From assembly GCA_019096065.1 (NCBI GenBank), contig JAGUCH010000003.1, positions 6,076,001 through 6,140,000 on the forward strand: a DNA stretch of 64,000 nucleotides, in the 5' to 3' direction. The position numbers were made by a program, and so were the translations under genes. Under the pieces are notes generated by a model. That model did no database searches and was not told the origin of the DNA. It worked only from the letters and a program-made list of their open reading frames with translations. Every line of letters starts with the position of its first letter. The stretch's first letter is position 1. This document shows positions 28,157 to 41,194 of this stretch, one piece after another. The DNA is from Paracyclopina nana. Its lineage: Eukaryota > Arthropoda > Copepoda > Cyclopoida > Cyclopettidae.

Positions 28157-28992
28157 TTTCAACCTCTTCTCTAGCAATGCACCTAGAAATGCATGAATGG
28201 GAACTTGGAAAGTGAGATCAGGTAGAAAAACCTCTTGTGCCTTACCTAGCTGTACTGTAAGTAGGGGGAACCTGTCGTGGTGCTACGCGCAGGCCGTACC
28301 GCACAAAAAGCAGCAACGTAAAAATGCATTATTTGTACCTGGTACCAAGCCTTGTACTCATAAACGGACCAAGTATGGAATAACCGAAAAATAATACCGC
28401 ACATAGTACTACAGGCTCATAGAGCAGAACTTAGAGCTATTGACAACTATAGCAATGCCATAATTGCTAGCATCTGACACCTAGCTTTTACACCTCATAG
28501 GCTTGCTTTGAATTCCATTTTCGGTTTATTGCGTTCACGTTCAAATAAATAACCATCACCTGAAACATTCGATCTGCATGTTCTTCTTTCTTTTACCTTG
28601 CTCAGTTTATCGACCTCTGAGCTTTTTTTAGTAAAGTGATTCAGCTAAAAACAATTCTTTAGCCCAATATGTACTCTCTAAAAGCGGGAAATGGGAACAC
28701 ACGAGTACTGCTTTACTAGCCCGAGCCTGCGAGGACTATAATTTCACAAGTGTTTTCTAATTTGAAATCCGAGAACAGCTTTTTTTTCTTCTTTGGAATT
28801 TGGATTAGTTCCATGGACTATGAGAGGCACAAAATTTTAATTGCTACTATTTAGAAAAACAATCTTTTCAAGCCTTTTTCTAAGAAATTGTTATTCCTTT
28901 ATAAAAGTGTACAGAACTCTGTGGGACAAATTAAATATATGACAAAATTCAAACTGAATTTTGACTATTCTGTAGTGAAACCAAATGTTTTA
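28157..28992. other. Intergenic region between the two flavin-reductase-like copies
   Basis: No gene. Includes a 46-bp repeat at 28689-28734 that matches the minus strand at 42215-42260 with a few differences; it is probably part of a dispersed, tRNA-like short repeat. Otherwise featureless. Confidence 0.45.
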
Positions 28993-29735
28993 TTACTCTT
29001 GCATGGCAATTGCAATGATTTTGCCATGATGGGAATCCTCTTCCATTGTTTTTATCATGAACCTTGCCACATCTGCCCTCTGAATCATTGTTGAAACCCC
29101 TTCAATGCACCAATCTTCTTTAGTTTGGAAATTGAGTGATGTTTCAGGACCATTTTTGAGGCCACCAGGAAGAACCACGGTGTAATTCATGTCTTTTTGC
29201 TGCTCAAGGTATTTTTCTGCTTCTCTCATATTGTCAAGGATTGGCCCAATAAAGGCAAATAAAGTCCACCTGATGAACCAAGGAGCTTTGGCCCTTGAGG
29301 TAGGCTCAGAATATGCAGAGTGCATAAAGATCAGCCTTCGACATCCATTGTCAATTTGATTCAATGCTTCTGTCACGGCTTTTGTGAAGTCAACATAGCC
29401 ACTATATTAAGAAAATCATATTCCATGCTCGCAGTATTTGTTTTAGATTAGGGAGCTTACGTGCTTCCACGACCAAAACCCAGAGTGGACATAACCACAT
29501 CCACTTCAGTAAGTTGAGGAGCGAGTTTTGTAGAGTCAAAAATATTGTCCACATGCACTATTTCAAGATTTTTATTTTCGATGACTGACTTGTCTGTCTG
29601 CTTCCCTAATTCAGTCTTGAGTTTCTCAACATTCCTCACAATAGCCTTGATTTGGTGGCCTTTTTTCAGTGCTTGGGTGATCAGATGTAACCCAGTTTTT
29701 CCTGTTGCTCCGAACAAAGCTACTTTCTTCGACAT
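28993..29735 (-). CDS. NAD(P)-binding flavin reductase / biliverdin reductase B-like protein, copy 2
   Basis: Paralogue of the gene at 27416-28156: exons 29735-29461 and 29401-28993, 227 aa, with identical intron phase and the same exon 1 length (275 bp). Motif LFGATGKTG at the nucleotide site, then IKAIVRNVEKL and VDVVMSTLGFG. It keeps NYTVVLPGGLKNGPET and the C-terminal RADVARFMIKTMEE. Differences from copy 1 are spread along the protein, so this is an old enough tandem duplication to have diverged, and both frames are intact. A role in NADPH-dependent reduction is inferred from the fold only. Confidence 0.85.
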
Positions 29736-30723
29736 TTTCAGCTTCTTCTCTGGAACTGCGAAGTCAGGTAGATAACTAATGCTTGCCTTATCTAAACAGC
29801 AAGCTAGACGAAGCTTCGCCTGTGTTTAGCTAACTTTACGTAATCATAGGCGTTGCCCTTGAGTACTGAATCGCAATAAAAAAGAAGGAACATCTGGATG
29901 GGACAGATCCATCAAACAGTTCGATGAATATGAAACAAAATCATTGGACAAAGATAAAACTATGACATTTAAATTGATAGCCGATAAATATGAATTAGCC
30001 ACAAAAAGTAAAGAAACCTAAACAAATTTCAACAAACAAGCTAGCTCTCTATATGTGCGTAAAATAAGCAAAAGCAGATTCAAAGCATGATCGTAACTGG
30101 CAATCAGTAACTTAAGAAATGCAAGGAAATTAAAAAGCCATAACAAAAACCCACTTAATTGGGACACGCACATTTTTTGAAAGCATATGTCTCAGACAAA
30201 TAGTAAAATATATAAATTATGTATCAAGGATTCAATTGGTACAAATAATCTCTCCCCATAGCATAAAGAATTAAAATACTTTCAGCCACAGCTTATTTGA
30301 TTATTCCAAGGATATTTGTATAAGTAAAACACTATCAAATTGTGCGATACAACTTCATAGACTTCATAATATTATGCCCCCGGAAACGGAAATATAGAAG
30401 CTGCAACTTTCCATGACTGAACAATCGGTTCAGACAATGCCATTCATATTAAAATATGATACAATGAAAATGACGCACATCAAAGATACTGAGTCTGTAA
30501 GATTTTGTGCTGTTTGTAGGGATAGCTAGCTAGGCTTTCTCCAACGCAATTGAATTTTTAGAAAAAAAGCCGTCAAAATATATCAGATGTACCTTCAAGT
30601 CAATAATATAAGCAATTGGGACGCTCCCTAAGACGTTTGTTGTAACTTGTAAGAGAGATTTTTCCCTCGGGTTTTCACCCCTTGCAATATTTGCACCTGG
30701 GCTGCCCTTTCACATCCCTAACT

Positions 30724-31459
30724 AAGCTTATGAAAAACACAAACGAGAGCACCACAAAAAGTGACACTTTTTGAAGATGCCAAGCAGTATCCAAAAAAAG
30801 TAAAACGAAAATAATTTTGAACGAGCTCATTGGGTTAAAAGTTTTATGTAGCAATTTATGTAATGCCGTCCTTAAAAATTCCACTTTTGCTACACAAATG
30901 GCTCCAGATTGGGCTGCATGAAAGGGAATGAGATCAATGGTGAAAAATGTCATGAAAAACTCATTGATTTTGGTTGATTGGGTTCTGCTACAGCCTTACA
31001 AGCATAAGCCTAAATAGCGTATATTTTTCCATTTTTTTCCACAAAATAGTATAATATATCTCCACTCGTACCCAATGGAAGTGGCCTAATCTTGGTAGGA
31101 TGTTTCTCCAATGCAATGTCTGTGGACAGCACTTGTTTGAGCAATTTAAGCTAGATCAAAGGCCTTTGATCAAAAAGTAAAAAAAGAGAGATTATCAGGC
31201 ATTGTTTGAAGAATACCTCACTCCCAATTTGGGCTGCATCCAATGGGTAAAGCTAGAGATACATTCATTTTGTATGAAAAAGCGGCACTTCAAATCGCTG
31301 TATAAAACTTTTAAGGCTCATAGATCATCTTGTGAAGGCTACTCGCAAAGAGCTCGCTCAAATGTTTTTGTTTTACTATTTTAGGATACCCCTGGGTAGG
31401 TCCTCTTTAAAAAAAGTGACACTTTTTTAGGTGCTCTCTTTTGTACTTATCATAAGCTT
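30724..31459. mobile_element. Foldback-type element, about 735 bp imperfect palindrome
   Basis: The left arm (30724-30772) and right arm (31409-31459) are inverted copies carrying AAGCTTATGA, GAGAGCACC and AAAAAGTGACACTTTTT. Inner inverted matches continue, such as GTTAAAAGTTTTATGTAGC near 30833 against its diverged complement near 31290, and GGGCTGCAT. I found no clear target duplication, so true ends may lie a little further out, near the CCCTTTC stretches at 30704 and 31465. Confidence 0.6.
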
Positions 31460-31568
31460 GGGAAAGGGTGTCCCTTCCTTGAGGCCTAAGTCGGCGCAGC
31501 CACGAGTCAGTTTAAATCGCAACATAATAAAAATATTGCTTTAAATGAATTTAATTGCTTTATTCTTA

Positions 31569-31936
31569 GGGCCTAGTCATCTAAGGCTTTTTGTCATTGA
31601 GTGACCAAAACTTGACATATAGTGCAGAGAAATTACCAAAATTTGTCACATCACAGCACAACTCAGAAGGACACAAACGAAGAAAAAAGTTTGTTTGCTT
31701 CATGAGTTACCAGTGCGCGTGCAGACAGAAAGTCACATGAGGCAAACTTGGGCTCTTTTTGGTAATAAAAATTGGAAAAATCAATCAAGTCATCTGGTTA
31801 AGATTGTTTTGGTTGCTAGTTACATGGTCATCTGCTTGTCACTCATTGACACTATTCTTTGTGTCACGAAGTTACCTTTTTCATGACACTCTTAAAACAT
31901 CAATATACATTTTTTAACACACTAAATGACCAGGCC
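31569..31936. repeat. Short inverted-repeat element with GTCAC motifs
   Basis: Ends AGGGCCTAGTCATCTA and the inverse of AGGGCCTGGTCATTTA match at 14 of 16 positions. TGTCAC/GTGACC motifs recur inside. No target duplication is visible. Probably a decayed MITE. Confidence 0.45.
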
Positions 31937-32517
31937 CTCTATGAAGATTAACTAACACCACATATTGTGAAGATGAGTTCAAATGGAGATATATTTTACA
32001 TACTGGGAGGTTGCTTTTACCTCAAAATAACTTAGGCTCCCGTGTCGCTTGTCAGTTTCCAATAGTACGTAGGCTACTTTACTAATTCACTGCTTGATTA
32101 TGCATTCATGCCAATTTTCTAAGTAAAGCATTACCTGCTCCTGATGGTCAAAGCAAACAAGTGACGGCTATTCAGCTCAATCGTCAATTTAATGAAACGC
32201 AAGAACTTCTACAAGATGAACGCGAAAAGAGAAATTGGTTCGCTCTTTGCTGAGAAGCCTGAGATACGTAGTTATGAATTCTCAGAGATCTCTCAGTTCT
32301 GTCTGATTCTTGCAAAATTACTAAAATAAAGAAATATGTTAGCTACCAGCTACTCGACTTGTGATGATTCAAGAAATGCGGCGTTTTTGCGCAATCTGTG
32401 ACGGTTTCTGAAGCAACAAATTAGACAACTTATCTTCTTAGCAAAACAAATAATAAACAAAAAAAATTGTCGGTAGACTGCAATTTTGAAACAACGTGAA
32501 CTTTAAAACTAGGTAAA

Positions 32518-34331
32518 ATGGATTCTCAATGTAATTCAACCTCTCCTTTGGATATTCAGGACATCGAAGACTTGTTTGACAACTCCTCGGAGTCCTTGGC
32601 CAAGAAAAGCAGCACTGCCAATGCCTCCTACGTCGTTCCAAAGGTGAAGAAGAAACCTTTGAAGAAAGGTATAATCATCCACAACGATGACGAGGAACCT
32701 TTGATTGAAGGGAATGGCGAATCTGAGGGTAGGTGCTTTCTTCCTGGCCAAGCCAAAATCTATGTCAAGACTTGGGGATGCTCGCACAATGTCTCTGATG
32801 GCGAATACATGGCCGGTATTTTGGCTGCTCAAGGCTACGCTGTTCAAGACAGCGACAAGTACTCTGCAGACTTGTGGATTCTCAATTCGTGCACAGTGAA
32901 AAATCCCTCAGAAGATCACTTTAGAAATGAAGTGCAAGATGGGCTGGAGCACGAGAAAAAAGTTGTGGTTGCAGGCTGTGTTCCGCAAGGCAAACCTGAT
33001 TCGAGCTACATCAAGGGCCTCTCTGTGATTGGAGTGCAACAAATTGACCGAGTTGTCGAAGTCGTTGAAGAGACCCTCAAAGGCAATCAGGTTCGGTTGT
33101 TTGGCCCAAAAAAGGTGGAGAACTCGGTGAAAAAGGCGGGTGGAGCAAGCCTGGCTCTACCCAAGATTCGTAAAAATCCTTGGGTCGAAATCATTCCTAT
33201 CAACACGGGCTGCCTCAATAGTTGCACATATTGCAAGACTAAGCATGCCAGAGGACAGCTTGGCAGTTACAGCATTGAAGAAATTTGCTCTCGAGCAGTG
33301 CAAGCGTTTTCCGAAGGAGTTGTAGAGATCTGGTTGACATCCGAAGATCTTGGGGCTTGGGGTCGTGACCTCGGTTTAGCGTTGCCCGATTTACTCGCTG
33401 AGCTTGCCAAGGTCATTCCTGAAGGATGCAGGCTGAGACTGGGCATGACCAACCCACCCTACATTTTAGACAGCCTGGAGGAAATTGCGCAAATATTGAA
33501 TCGTTGTGATAGATTTTACAAGTTTTTGCACGTTCCCATTCAGTCTGGCTCCGATGCTGTTCTCAGCGACATGAAGCGTGAATATACATCCGATGACTTT
33601 TGCCGCGTGGTCAATGTTCTGAGGCAACGAGTACCTGGAATCACTTTTGCTACTGACATCATTTGTGGATTTCCAATTGAAACCGATGAGGACTTTGGCG
33701 AAACGATGGCCATCTGCAGAAAGTATGCGCTGGAACTCTTAAAGTAGCACAGATTTTTACTATGATTTTTTTAGGTACAAATTTCCAGTGCTCTACATCA
33801 ATCAGTTTTACCCAAGACCTGGAACACCTGCCGCGAAAATGAAGAGGGTTCCAACTCAAGATGTCAAACAGCGAACCAAGCAATTGACTGAGCTTTTCCA
33901 CAGCTACGAACCTTTCAAGAAACGAATCGGCCAAAAATATCAGGTCTTGGTGACTGATATTGCTCATGACAAAGAGCACTTTGTTGGTCATAACGAATTC
34001 TACGAGCAGGTAAAACTGAATCAGGTCATTGGTGTAGTAGGAAGCTGAATTCATTCTTCTGTTCAAGGTGCTTCTTCCTAAGAGAGAGGAACTCATGGGG
34101 AAACTTGTACATGTCGAAATTATTGAAACAACTAAGTTCTCCATGATCGGTCAGGTTGTAGAGGATGAGAAAATTGTTGCCCCCAATTCAAAAGGTGCCT
34201 CACAAAAAGACTCTACTTTTCAAGGTTCTATTTTCTATAAATTAAGCATGTTTATGCTTGTCATGGCCTGCCTAGTCAGGGTATTTCATTTGTTTCAAGT
34301 GAACATAGGCAACGAGAAAAACGGAAAATAA
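32518..34331 (+). CDS. CDKAL1: CDKAL1 tRNA methylthiotransferase (ms2t6A37)
   Basis: Radical-SAM enzyme that adds the methylthio group to t6A37 of tRNA-Lys(UUU). Exons 32518-33722, 33775-34009 and 34068-34331 give 567 aa, near the human 579. The N-terminal MTTase domain has its three cluster cysteines ([27 protein letters not shown]). The radical-SAM motif is [16 protein letters not shown] (CxxxCxxC). A TRAM-like domain is visible at [20 protein letters not shown]. The C terminus carries a hydrophobic stretch ([18 protein letters not shown]) that fits the tail anchor holding CDKAL1 in the ER membrane. All key cysteines are present. No neighbour belongs to the pathway. Confidence 0.96.
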
Positions 34332-36980
34332 ATCGGTCACGCTTGGTCTTTGTGACAAAGCTGGATTTTCATAGAAAATAGTTCCAAGTTGACAAGTGCT
34401 TTTATACTAAACTCAAGCATACATTGCACAGAAACTGTAAAAGGGTCAATGCATGTTGCTCCTTCAGCAGTTTTTATGTTGAATTAGTGTGAGCGAGAAC
34501 AAAAAAGAAAAAAAGTAAACAATTTTTGTGATGACAAAACGTCTATATATGTTTCCAGTTTGTCGGTCGATGAAAACTTAATACTTTTCCACAGAACTCA
34601 CTACTGCGGTGTACAAGAAAATGAAGTAACAGGCTTAATTTATCGGTATTGTTTATTTCTGAATGTTTCTCATTTTGAACTTGAGGTCCTGAGAATTAAC
34701 TTGAATCGATAATTTTAGCCAGAGACTTACATTCTAAATCTAAGCCTTTTTTCTGTGAAATATGATTAAGTTCATAGTCGTACAATCAAGTGCTGCAACA
34801 TCGATGGGTAAAAATCGGTTTCCCTGTACTATCTCTGATTTCTATTTTTTTTTAACTAAGATGCTTTTTGCGCAAAACTTTTGATTTAACTTGCCGCGCA
34901 GTGGACATCTTATCTTATATGAATATATTTTTCCCATTCATTTTCTTTGCCTAATTGTACGATTTCTTCAATTTCAAGCATTTGCTTTAAGAATTGAATT
35001 ATTCTAGTTGAAACATATCCAAGGTCTCAAATCAAGAATTCTTGTTTCCAATTGCTGCCAAATCTTGCGTGTAGGAGTCTAAATGAATTTTGATGATTGG
35101 CTCTGCAGACGAGAAGCACTTTTTTAACGCATAGTAGGCATGCGTAGTCTGAACCTATTGTGATACTTTTAAGAGTTATGTGCTTTGAAGTGGGAAAAAT
35201 TAGTAGGCAGTTGTGTGCATCACCTCGATGCATTTGCCATGTTATTTTGTTTTCAGTGCTACGAAGATTTGGGGGAACTTTTTTTGTCCGAAAATCAAGT
35301 TGTAAAATGTCCAACACGCCTAGTAATAAAATATCCGACATCCACTGCGTTTTGTGCCCGACAGATTTGTCATAGTTGTAGAATGTCCGACAAATAGTAT
35401 GTTAAATGTCCGACAGGTTTTGTCAAGTTGCAAAATGTCCGACACGACCCAGGTGTAAAATGTCCGACTTTTGTACTAATCTTAAGCTTTTTTAATTTGG
35501 AAAAAGTTTATCCTATCAACAATGGCAAATAGATAAAAATTGTTACTCTTGTCTTTTTAACAAAAAACACCCCATAAAAAAACGATAGCTTCATTTTTTC
35601 CTTTAATTTTAAGAATTCAAGAACTTTTAAAGCCATTCTACACTGTCAAGAAAAGGCACACATCACGAAATAAGTGTCGGTCATTTTGCAACTATACCAA
35701 ATATGTCGATCAAAAAATGCTCCCGTCGCCAAACATGTGTCGGTCATTTCGCAACTATACCAAATGTGTCGGGCAAAAAATGCACCCATCGCTAGAATTG
35801 TGTCGGTCATTTTACAACTATACCAAATGTGTCGGACATTTTACACCATGACGTATAGTGTCGGACAAAATGATGGAGCCCGAAGATTTTGATTGCCTTT
35901 ACGTATGCAAGCTTTACCGAAAAGAGAAAATCTTATTAGCCGCTCACGGGTGGCTTTAATTTCACAAGAATGAAAGAAACGGACAGCTTTGAATTTGAGG
36001 GTGGCTATATACCACCGTGAACTGTGAGAACTGCCTTGTCTAGGTGGGCTCACAATTAAAATTGGCTGGTTCTCTGATTAGAGGTGCAATATCTTTTGGT
36101 TCTCCTTGGTTCTCTAAACTACTTTTAATATAAAAGATATGCTATGCTACAGATACCTATTTTCAAAGCCCTAGATTCAAAGATATTACCAAGTTTTTGA
36201 GGAGTATTTCTAAAAATAAGGGACACTTCACTACTTTTGGGCTGGCTTTTTCCAATTTTCTTAGCTTTTTCCATGCCAGTACAACAACTATAGCATGGCC
36301 ATCATGATTACCAGAAAATACTTTTTCCTCAATTCATTCCATGTAATGGCTAATTTGTTAAAAAACTGGCTATTTTTATTGAATCCACACTAGATGAACT
36401 TGATTGTTTTGAACTCACATAGAGTTGAGCTGCAAAAAGTAAGGCTATTTTGTCTTATTCGATCCATCATGCTCAGGTCTGGATATGATGTGACTCATGA
36501 TCCAAAATTCCTTGACTTTCATGAATCTTACACAAAATGGTACCATTCTGTTCCTTGATTCAATTGTACTGTTACAAGCTCAAAAAGAGAGCTCTCTTTG
36601 TCATTTCTTCCCTACAATTCTAGAAAACGTTTTGTTTACTTTTTGTTAGAAGCGCTATTTTTTCCGCAATTGCTACGCACGCTTACACGCAAACTTACAC
36701 GCACGCCAAAGATCCAAAAATTCAGCGCCATCTATTGCATTTTGTCTGTCTTTTGCTCCCTTGAAGGCAAGAGGTCAATCCCTATTTTTAAGCCTTCTAT
36801 TTTTCCGTTGAATGTAGGCCGCAGAAGGCCGATGAAAGGGAAAATTCCGCAGCCTTCTTTTTTCATTTGCATACGTATTGCAGCCTAGTTCAGAGCATTG
36901 TGAACACTTGTGCAACGACGAAGTCTTTATAATATATATTGAAACTAAAATGTTCCCAATTCTCTGAATCAGTCAGTTGT
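34332..36980. other. Gene-free intergenic region downstream of CDKAL1
   Basis: AT-rich, with only short chance frames. It contains one motif-array MITE (35271-35881). The 96-codon open frame at 36598 shows no recognisable domain and lies in low-complexity, repeat-like DNA. Confidence 0.5.
35271..35881. mobile_element. MITE with TGTCCGAC arrays and 8-bp target duplication
   Basis: 611 bp between two exact copies of GAAGATTT (35263-35270 and 35882-35889). The ends start GGG and run into TTTTGTCCGA on both sides in inverted orientation. TTGTAAAATGTCCGACA-type motifs occur repeatedly in the left half, and their complements in the right half. It is related to the element at 59775-60745 by its termini and its TCCGA motif. 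Confidence 0.8.
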
Positions 36981-37374
36981 AAAGGGGCCGTGAACTTAAG
37001 ACGTGTCGATTCCGAGGTGGGAATTGCTCAGGAACCGTGCTACTTAGAGATCTGAAACTTTGCATAGTTATAGAAATGTGGAATCCAAGCATGACTTAAA
37101 AGTAACTTTTTTTCAATAACGCAATATATTAGGAAATAAATTAATTATGAATTTAGCGTGTTTTCTGGAATGATCCAGAGATGGCTCTGCTATCTACAAA
37201 CATTGCTGCCCTCTATTGCCTGAACAAGAACTACAAACCATAACAAAGTAGCTGAGCGACTGCTTGGCCTGGTAGCAGCAGCTGTAGTGAAAAAGTGAAA
37301 AAAATGTAAAATCATTAAAAAATGGATTGAAGCAGCCGAGAAAACTACAGCAGCCTCAGAAACGTCAGGAATCA

Positions 37375-39535
37375 ACACTTATGACAAGTGCTTGGCAAAG
37401 ACAAGCTCAACGGCCTCGGAAACGTCACGGATCACTGCTTATGACAAGTGCACTTGGCCAAGACAAGCTAGACGGCCTCGGAAACGGCAGGGATCCCTGC
37501 TTATGACAAGTGCACTCGGCCAAGACAAGCTAGTTGGCCTTGGAAATGGCAGAGATCAATGCTTATGACAAGTACTGGACCAAGACACGCAAGACGGCCT
37601 CGGAAACGTCAAGGATCCATACTCAAGACAAGAGGTACTGGACCAAGACAAGAAAGACAGACTCAGAAACGTAAGTGATCCCTGCTCAAGACAAGTTCTT
37701 GACCAAGACAAGTACTTGACAAAGACAAGCTAGACAGCCTTGAAACAGCAGTGATCACTGCTCAAGACAAGTACTGGACCAAGACAAGCTAGACGGCCTC
37801 GGGACTAGCAGAGATCACTGATTACGAAAAGTACTTGACAAAGACAAGCTAGACAGCCTCAGAACAGCAGTGATACCTGCTAAAGACAAGTACTGGACCA
37901 AGACAAGGCAGACGGCCTCACAAACGTAAAAGATCACTGCTTATGACAAGTGCACCTGGCCAGACAAGCAAGACGGCATCGGAAACGTCAGTGATCCCAG
38001 CTTATGACAAGTACTTGAGCTAGACAAGCTAGTCGGCCTCGGCACCAGCAGGGATCTTTGCTTAAGACAAGTACTGGACCAAGACAAGAAAGACGGCCTC
38101 GGAAACGTCAGTGATCCCTGCTCAAGACATGTTCTTGACCAAGACAAGTACTTGACAAAAACAAGCTAGACAGCCTCGGAACAGCAGTAAACCCTGCTCA
38201 AGACAAGTACTGGACCAAGACAAGCTAGACGGCCTCAGAAACAGCAGAGATCACTGCATATGACAAGTGCACTTGGCCAAGACAAGCAAGACGGCCTCGG
38301 AAACGTCAGTTATCCCTGCTCAAGACAAGTGCACTTGGCCATGACAAGCTAGACGGCCTTGGAAACAGCAGAGAACAATGATTATGACAAGTACTTGACC
38401 AAGACACGCAAGACGGCCTCTAAAAAGTTGAAGATCCTTTGTCAAGACAAGTACTTGACCAAGACAAGCTAGACGGCCTTGGAAACATCTCTAATCCCTG
38501 CTCAAGACAAGTACTTTACCAAGACTGGGTAGACAGGTTCAGAAAGGGCAATAACTTTGCCGAGGACATGTACTTGGCCAAGACAAGCTAGGCCTTGACC
38601 TGAATGACCAAGATAGGTAAGCCAACTGAACCATTATCAAAACAATTATCCAGACAGCTGCTTATGACAAGTGCACTTGGCCAAGACAAGCAAGACGGCC
38701 ACGGAAACGTCAGTGATCCCAGCTTATGACAAGTACTTGACCAAAAAAAGCTAGACGGCCTCGGCACCGGCAGGGATCTTTGCTTAAGAGAGGTACTGGA
38801 CCAAGACAAGAAAGACAGACTCAGAAACGTAAGTGATCCCTGCTCAAGACAAGTTCTTGACCAAGACAAGTACTTGACAAAGACAAGCTAGACAGCCTTG
38901 AAACAGCAGTGATCACTGCTCAAGACAAGTACTGGACCAAGACAAGTTAGACGGCCTCAGAAACAGAAGAGATCACTGCATATGACAAGTGCACTTGGCC
39001 AAGACAAGCAAGACGGCCTCAGAACCGTCGGTGATCCCTGCTCAAGACAAGTACTGGACCAAGAAAAGCTAGACGGCATCAAAAACAGCATAGATCACTG
39101 CTTATGACTAGTGCACTTGGCCAAGACAAGCAAGACGGCCTCGGAACCGTCAGTGATTCCTGCTCAAGACAAGTTCTTGACAAGACAAGCAATACGGCCT
39201 CAGGACCAAGAAAAGCTAGACGGCATCAAAAACAGCATAGATCACTGCTAATGACTAGTGCACTTGGCCAAGACAAGCAAGACGGCCTCGGAACAGTCAG
39301 TGATCCGTGCTCAAGACAAGTACTTGACCAAGACAAGCTAGACGGCCTTGGAAACATCTCTGATCCCTGCTCAAGACAAGTACTTTACCAAGACTAGGTA
39401 GACAGGTTCAGAAAGGGCAATAACTTTGCCTAAGACAAGTACTTGGCCAAGACAAGCTAGGCCTTGACCTGACTGACCATGATAGGTAAGCCAACTGAAC
39501 CATTATCAAAACAATTATCCATCATAAGCCATTTG
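37375..39535. repeat. Satellite 1: about 61-bp imperfect tandem repeats
   Basis: Units of roughly 61 bp carrying GACGGCCTCGGAAACG, GATCCCTGCT and AAGACAAGTACTTGACC recur about 35 times with substitutions. A higher-order copy about 880 bp long is visible: the segment with GGGCAATAACTTTGCC at 38541-38652 recurs at 39415-39533. Open frames here are repeat artefacts. Confidence 0.85.
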
Positions 39536-39649
39536 ACCTATTCATCACAAAGCATGCATCATCATAACTCATGCAGATCTAATATCAATTGGTAATATCA
39601 AGTTTAAAACATTAGAAACTTAAAAAAAACTTGCAACCTTTCACTTTTG

Positions 39650-41060
39650 ATAGGAAAGGCCTCTAACAAGCAGATTGGCTTCAAGTTCCACAGAGCTTGG
39701 CATGGCCACATGGAGATCCACACTCAGTTGTAAGCTCTAGGGCAGACACTGTTATAGTTTCTCAGTCCAATCTGTGTCTAGGAACAACTAACCAACTTAG
39801 CTTTGCAATGTGCTTGAGTCCACAAGTTCCACAGTTTAATGAAAAATGGCACTAACATTGCTAACCAAGTCCAATCCATTCGCAATTAGAATATGTTGAC
39901 TAAGTTTGATGGATAAGGCCTCTAACAAGCAGATTGGCTTCAAGTTCTGCAGAGCTTGACATGAACACATGGAGATACATACTCAGCTGTTTCCTCTTGG
40001 GTAGACACTGTTATAGTTTCTCAGTCCAATCTGTGTTTAGGAACAACTAACCAACTTAGCTTTGCTGCCAAGAGTCCAAGGCATGACCATAACAAATGTA
40101 ATGCTTGAATCCACAAGTTCCACAGTTTAATCAAAAATGGCACTAACATTGCTAACCAAGTCCAATCCATTCGCAATTAGAATATGTTGACTAAGTTTGA
40201 TGGATAAGGCCTCTAACAAGCAGATTGGCTTCAAGTTCCACAGAGCTTGACATGGCCACATGGAGATACATACTCAGCTGTTTGCTCTTGGGTAGACACT
40301 GTTACAGTTTCTCAGTCCAATCTGTGTTTAGGAACAACTAACCAACTTAGCTTTGCTGCCAAGAGTCCAAGGTAAGACCAAAACAAATGTAATGCTTGAA
40401 TCCACAAGTTCCACAGTTTAATCAAAAATGGCACTAACATTGCTAACCAAGTCCAATCCATTCGCAATTAGAATATGTTGACTAAGTTTGATGGATAAGG
40501 CCTCTAACAAGCAGATTGGCTTCAAGTTCCACAGAGCTTGACATGGCCACATGGAGATACATACTCAGCTGTTTGCTCTTGGGTAGACACTGTTACAGTT
40601 TCTCAGTCCAATCTGTGTTTAGGAACAACTAACCAACTTAGCTTTGCTGCCAAGAGTTCAAGGCATGACCGAAACAAATGTAATGCTTGAATCCACAAGT
40701 TCCACAGTTTAATCAAAAATGGCACTAACATTGCTAACCAAGTCCAATCCATTTGCAGGCTGGAATAAGTTGACAAAGTTTGATGGATAAGGCTTCTAAC
40801 AAACAGATTGGCTTCAAGTTCCACAGAGCTTGACATGGCCACATGGAGATCCACACTCAGTTGCTTGCTTTTGGGCAGACACTGTTATAGTTTCTCAGTC
40901 CATTCTGTGTCTAGGAACAACTAACCAACTTAGCTTTGCTGCCAAGAGTCCACAAGTTCCACAGTTTAATGAAAAATGGCACTAACATTGCTAACCAAGT
41001 CCAATCCATTTGCAGGCAGGAATAAGTTAACAAACAGATTGGCTTAAAGTTCCACAAAGC
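39650..41060. repeat. Satellite 2: 291-bp tandem repeats
   Basis: Units beginning near GGATAAGGCCTCTAACAAGC start at 39911, 40202, 40493 and 40785, which is 291-292 bp apart; a shortened first unit starts near 39648 and decayed pieces run to about 41060. Copies are highly similar, so the array is recent. Not coding. Confidence 0.9.
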
Positions 41061-41194
41061 TTGACAACTTAGCTTTGCTTCCAAGAGTCCAATTGCTAAC
41101 TCAGTCAAATTCATTTGCATTTAGAATAAGTTAGCTAAGTTTAATGGACATGGCCTATAACCAGCAGGAGAAGACTAAAAACTTAATTATTTCG

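Larger units (their letters stand above)
29736..32517. other. Gene-free intergenic region with inverted-repeat elements
   Basis: No convincing coding sequence on either strand. It contains the foldback-type element at 30724-31459 and the shorter inverted repeat at 31569-31936. The last 150 bp form the CDKAL1 promoter, without an obvious TATA box. Confidence 0.5.

Noticed and set aside
36598..36888. 96-codon plus-strand frame in the intergenic region
   Set aside because: No domain, no promoter or splice structure, and surrounding sequence is low-complexity, repeat-like DNA. It may be chance.
37941..39397. Several open frames of 60-97 codons in the satellite
   Set aside because: They encode repeating peptides that follow the 61-bp unit; the array is non-coding.
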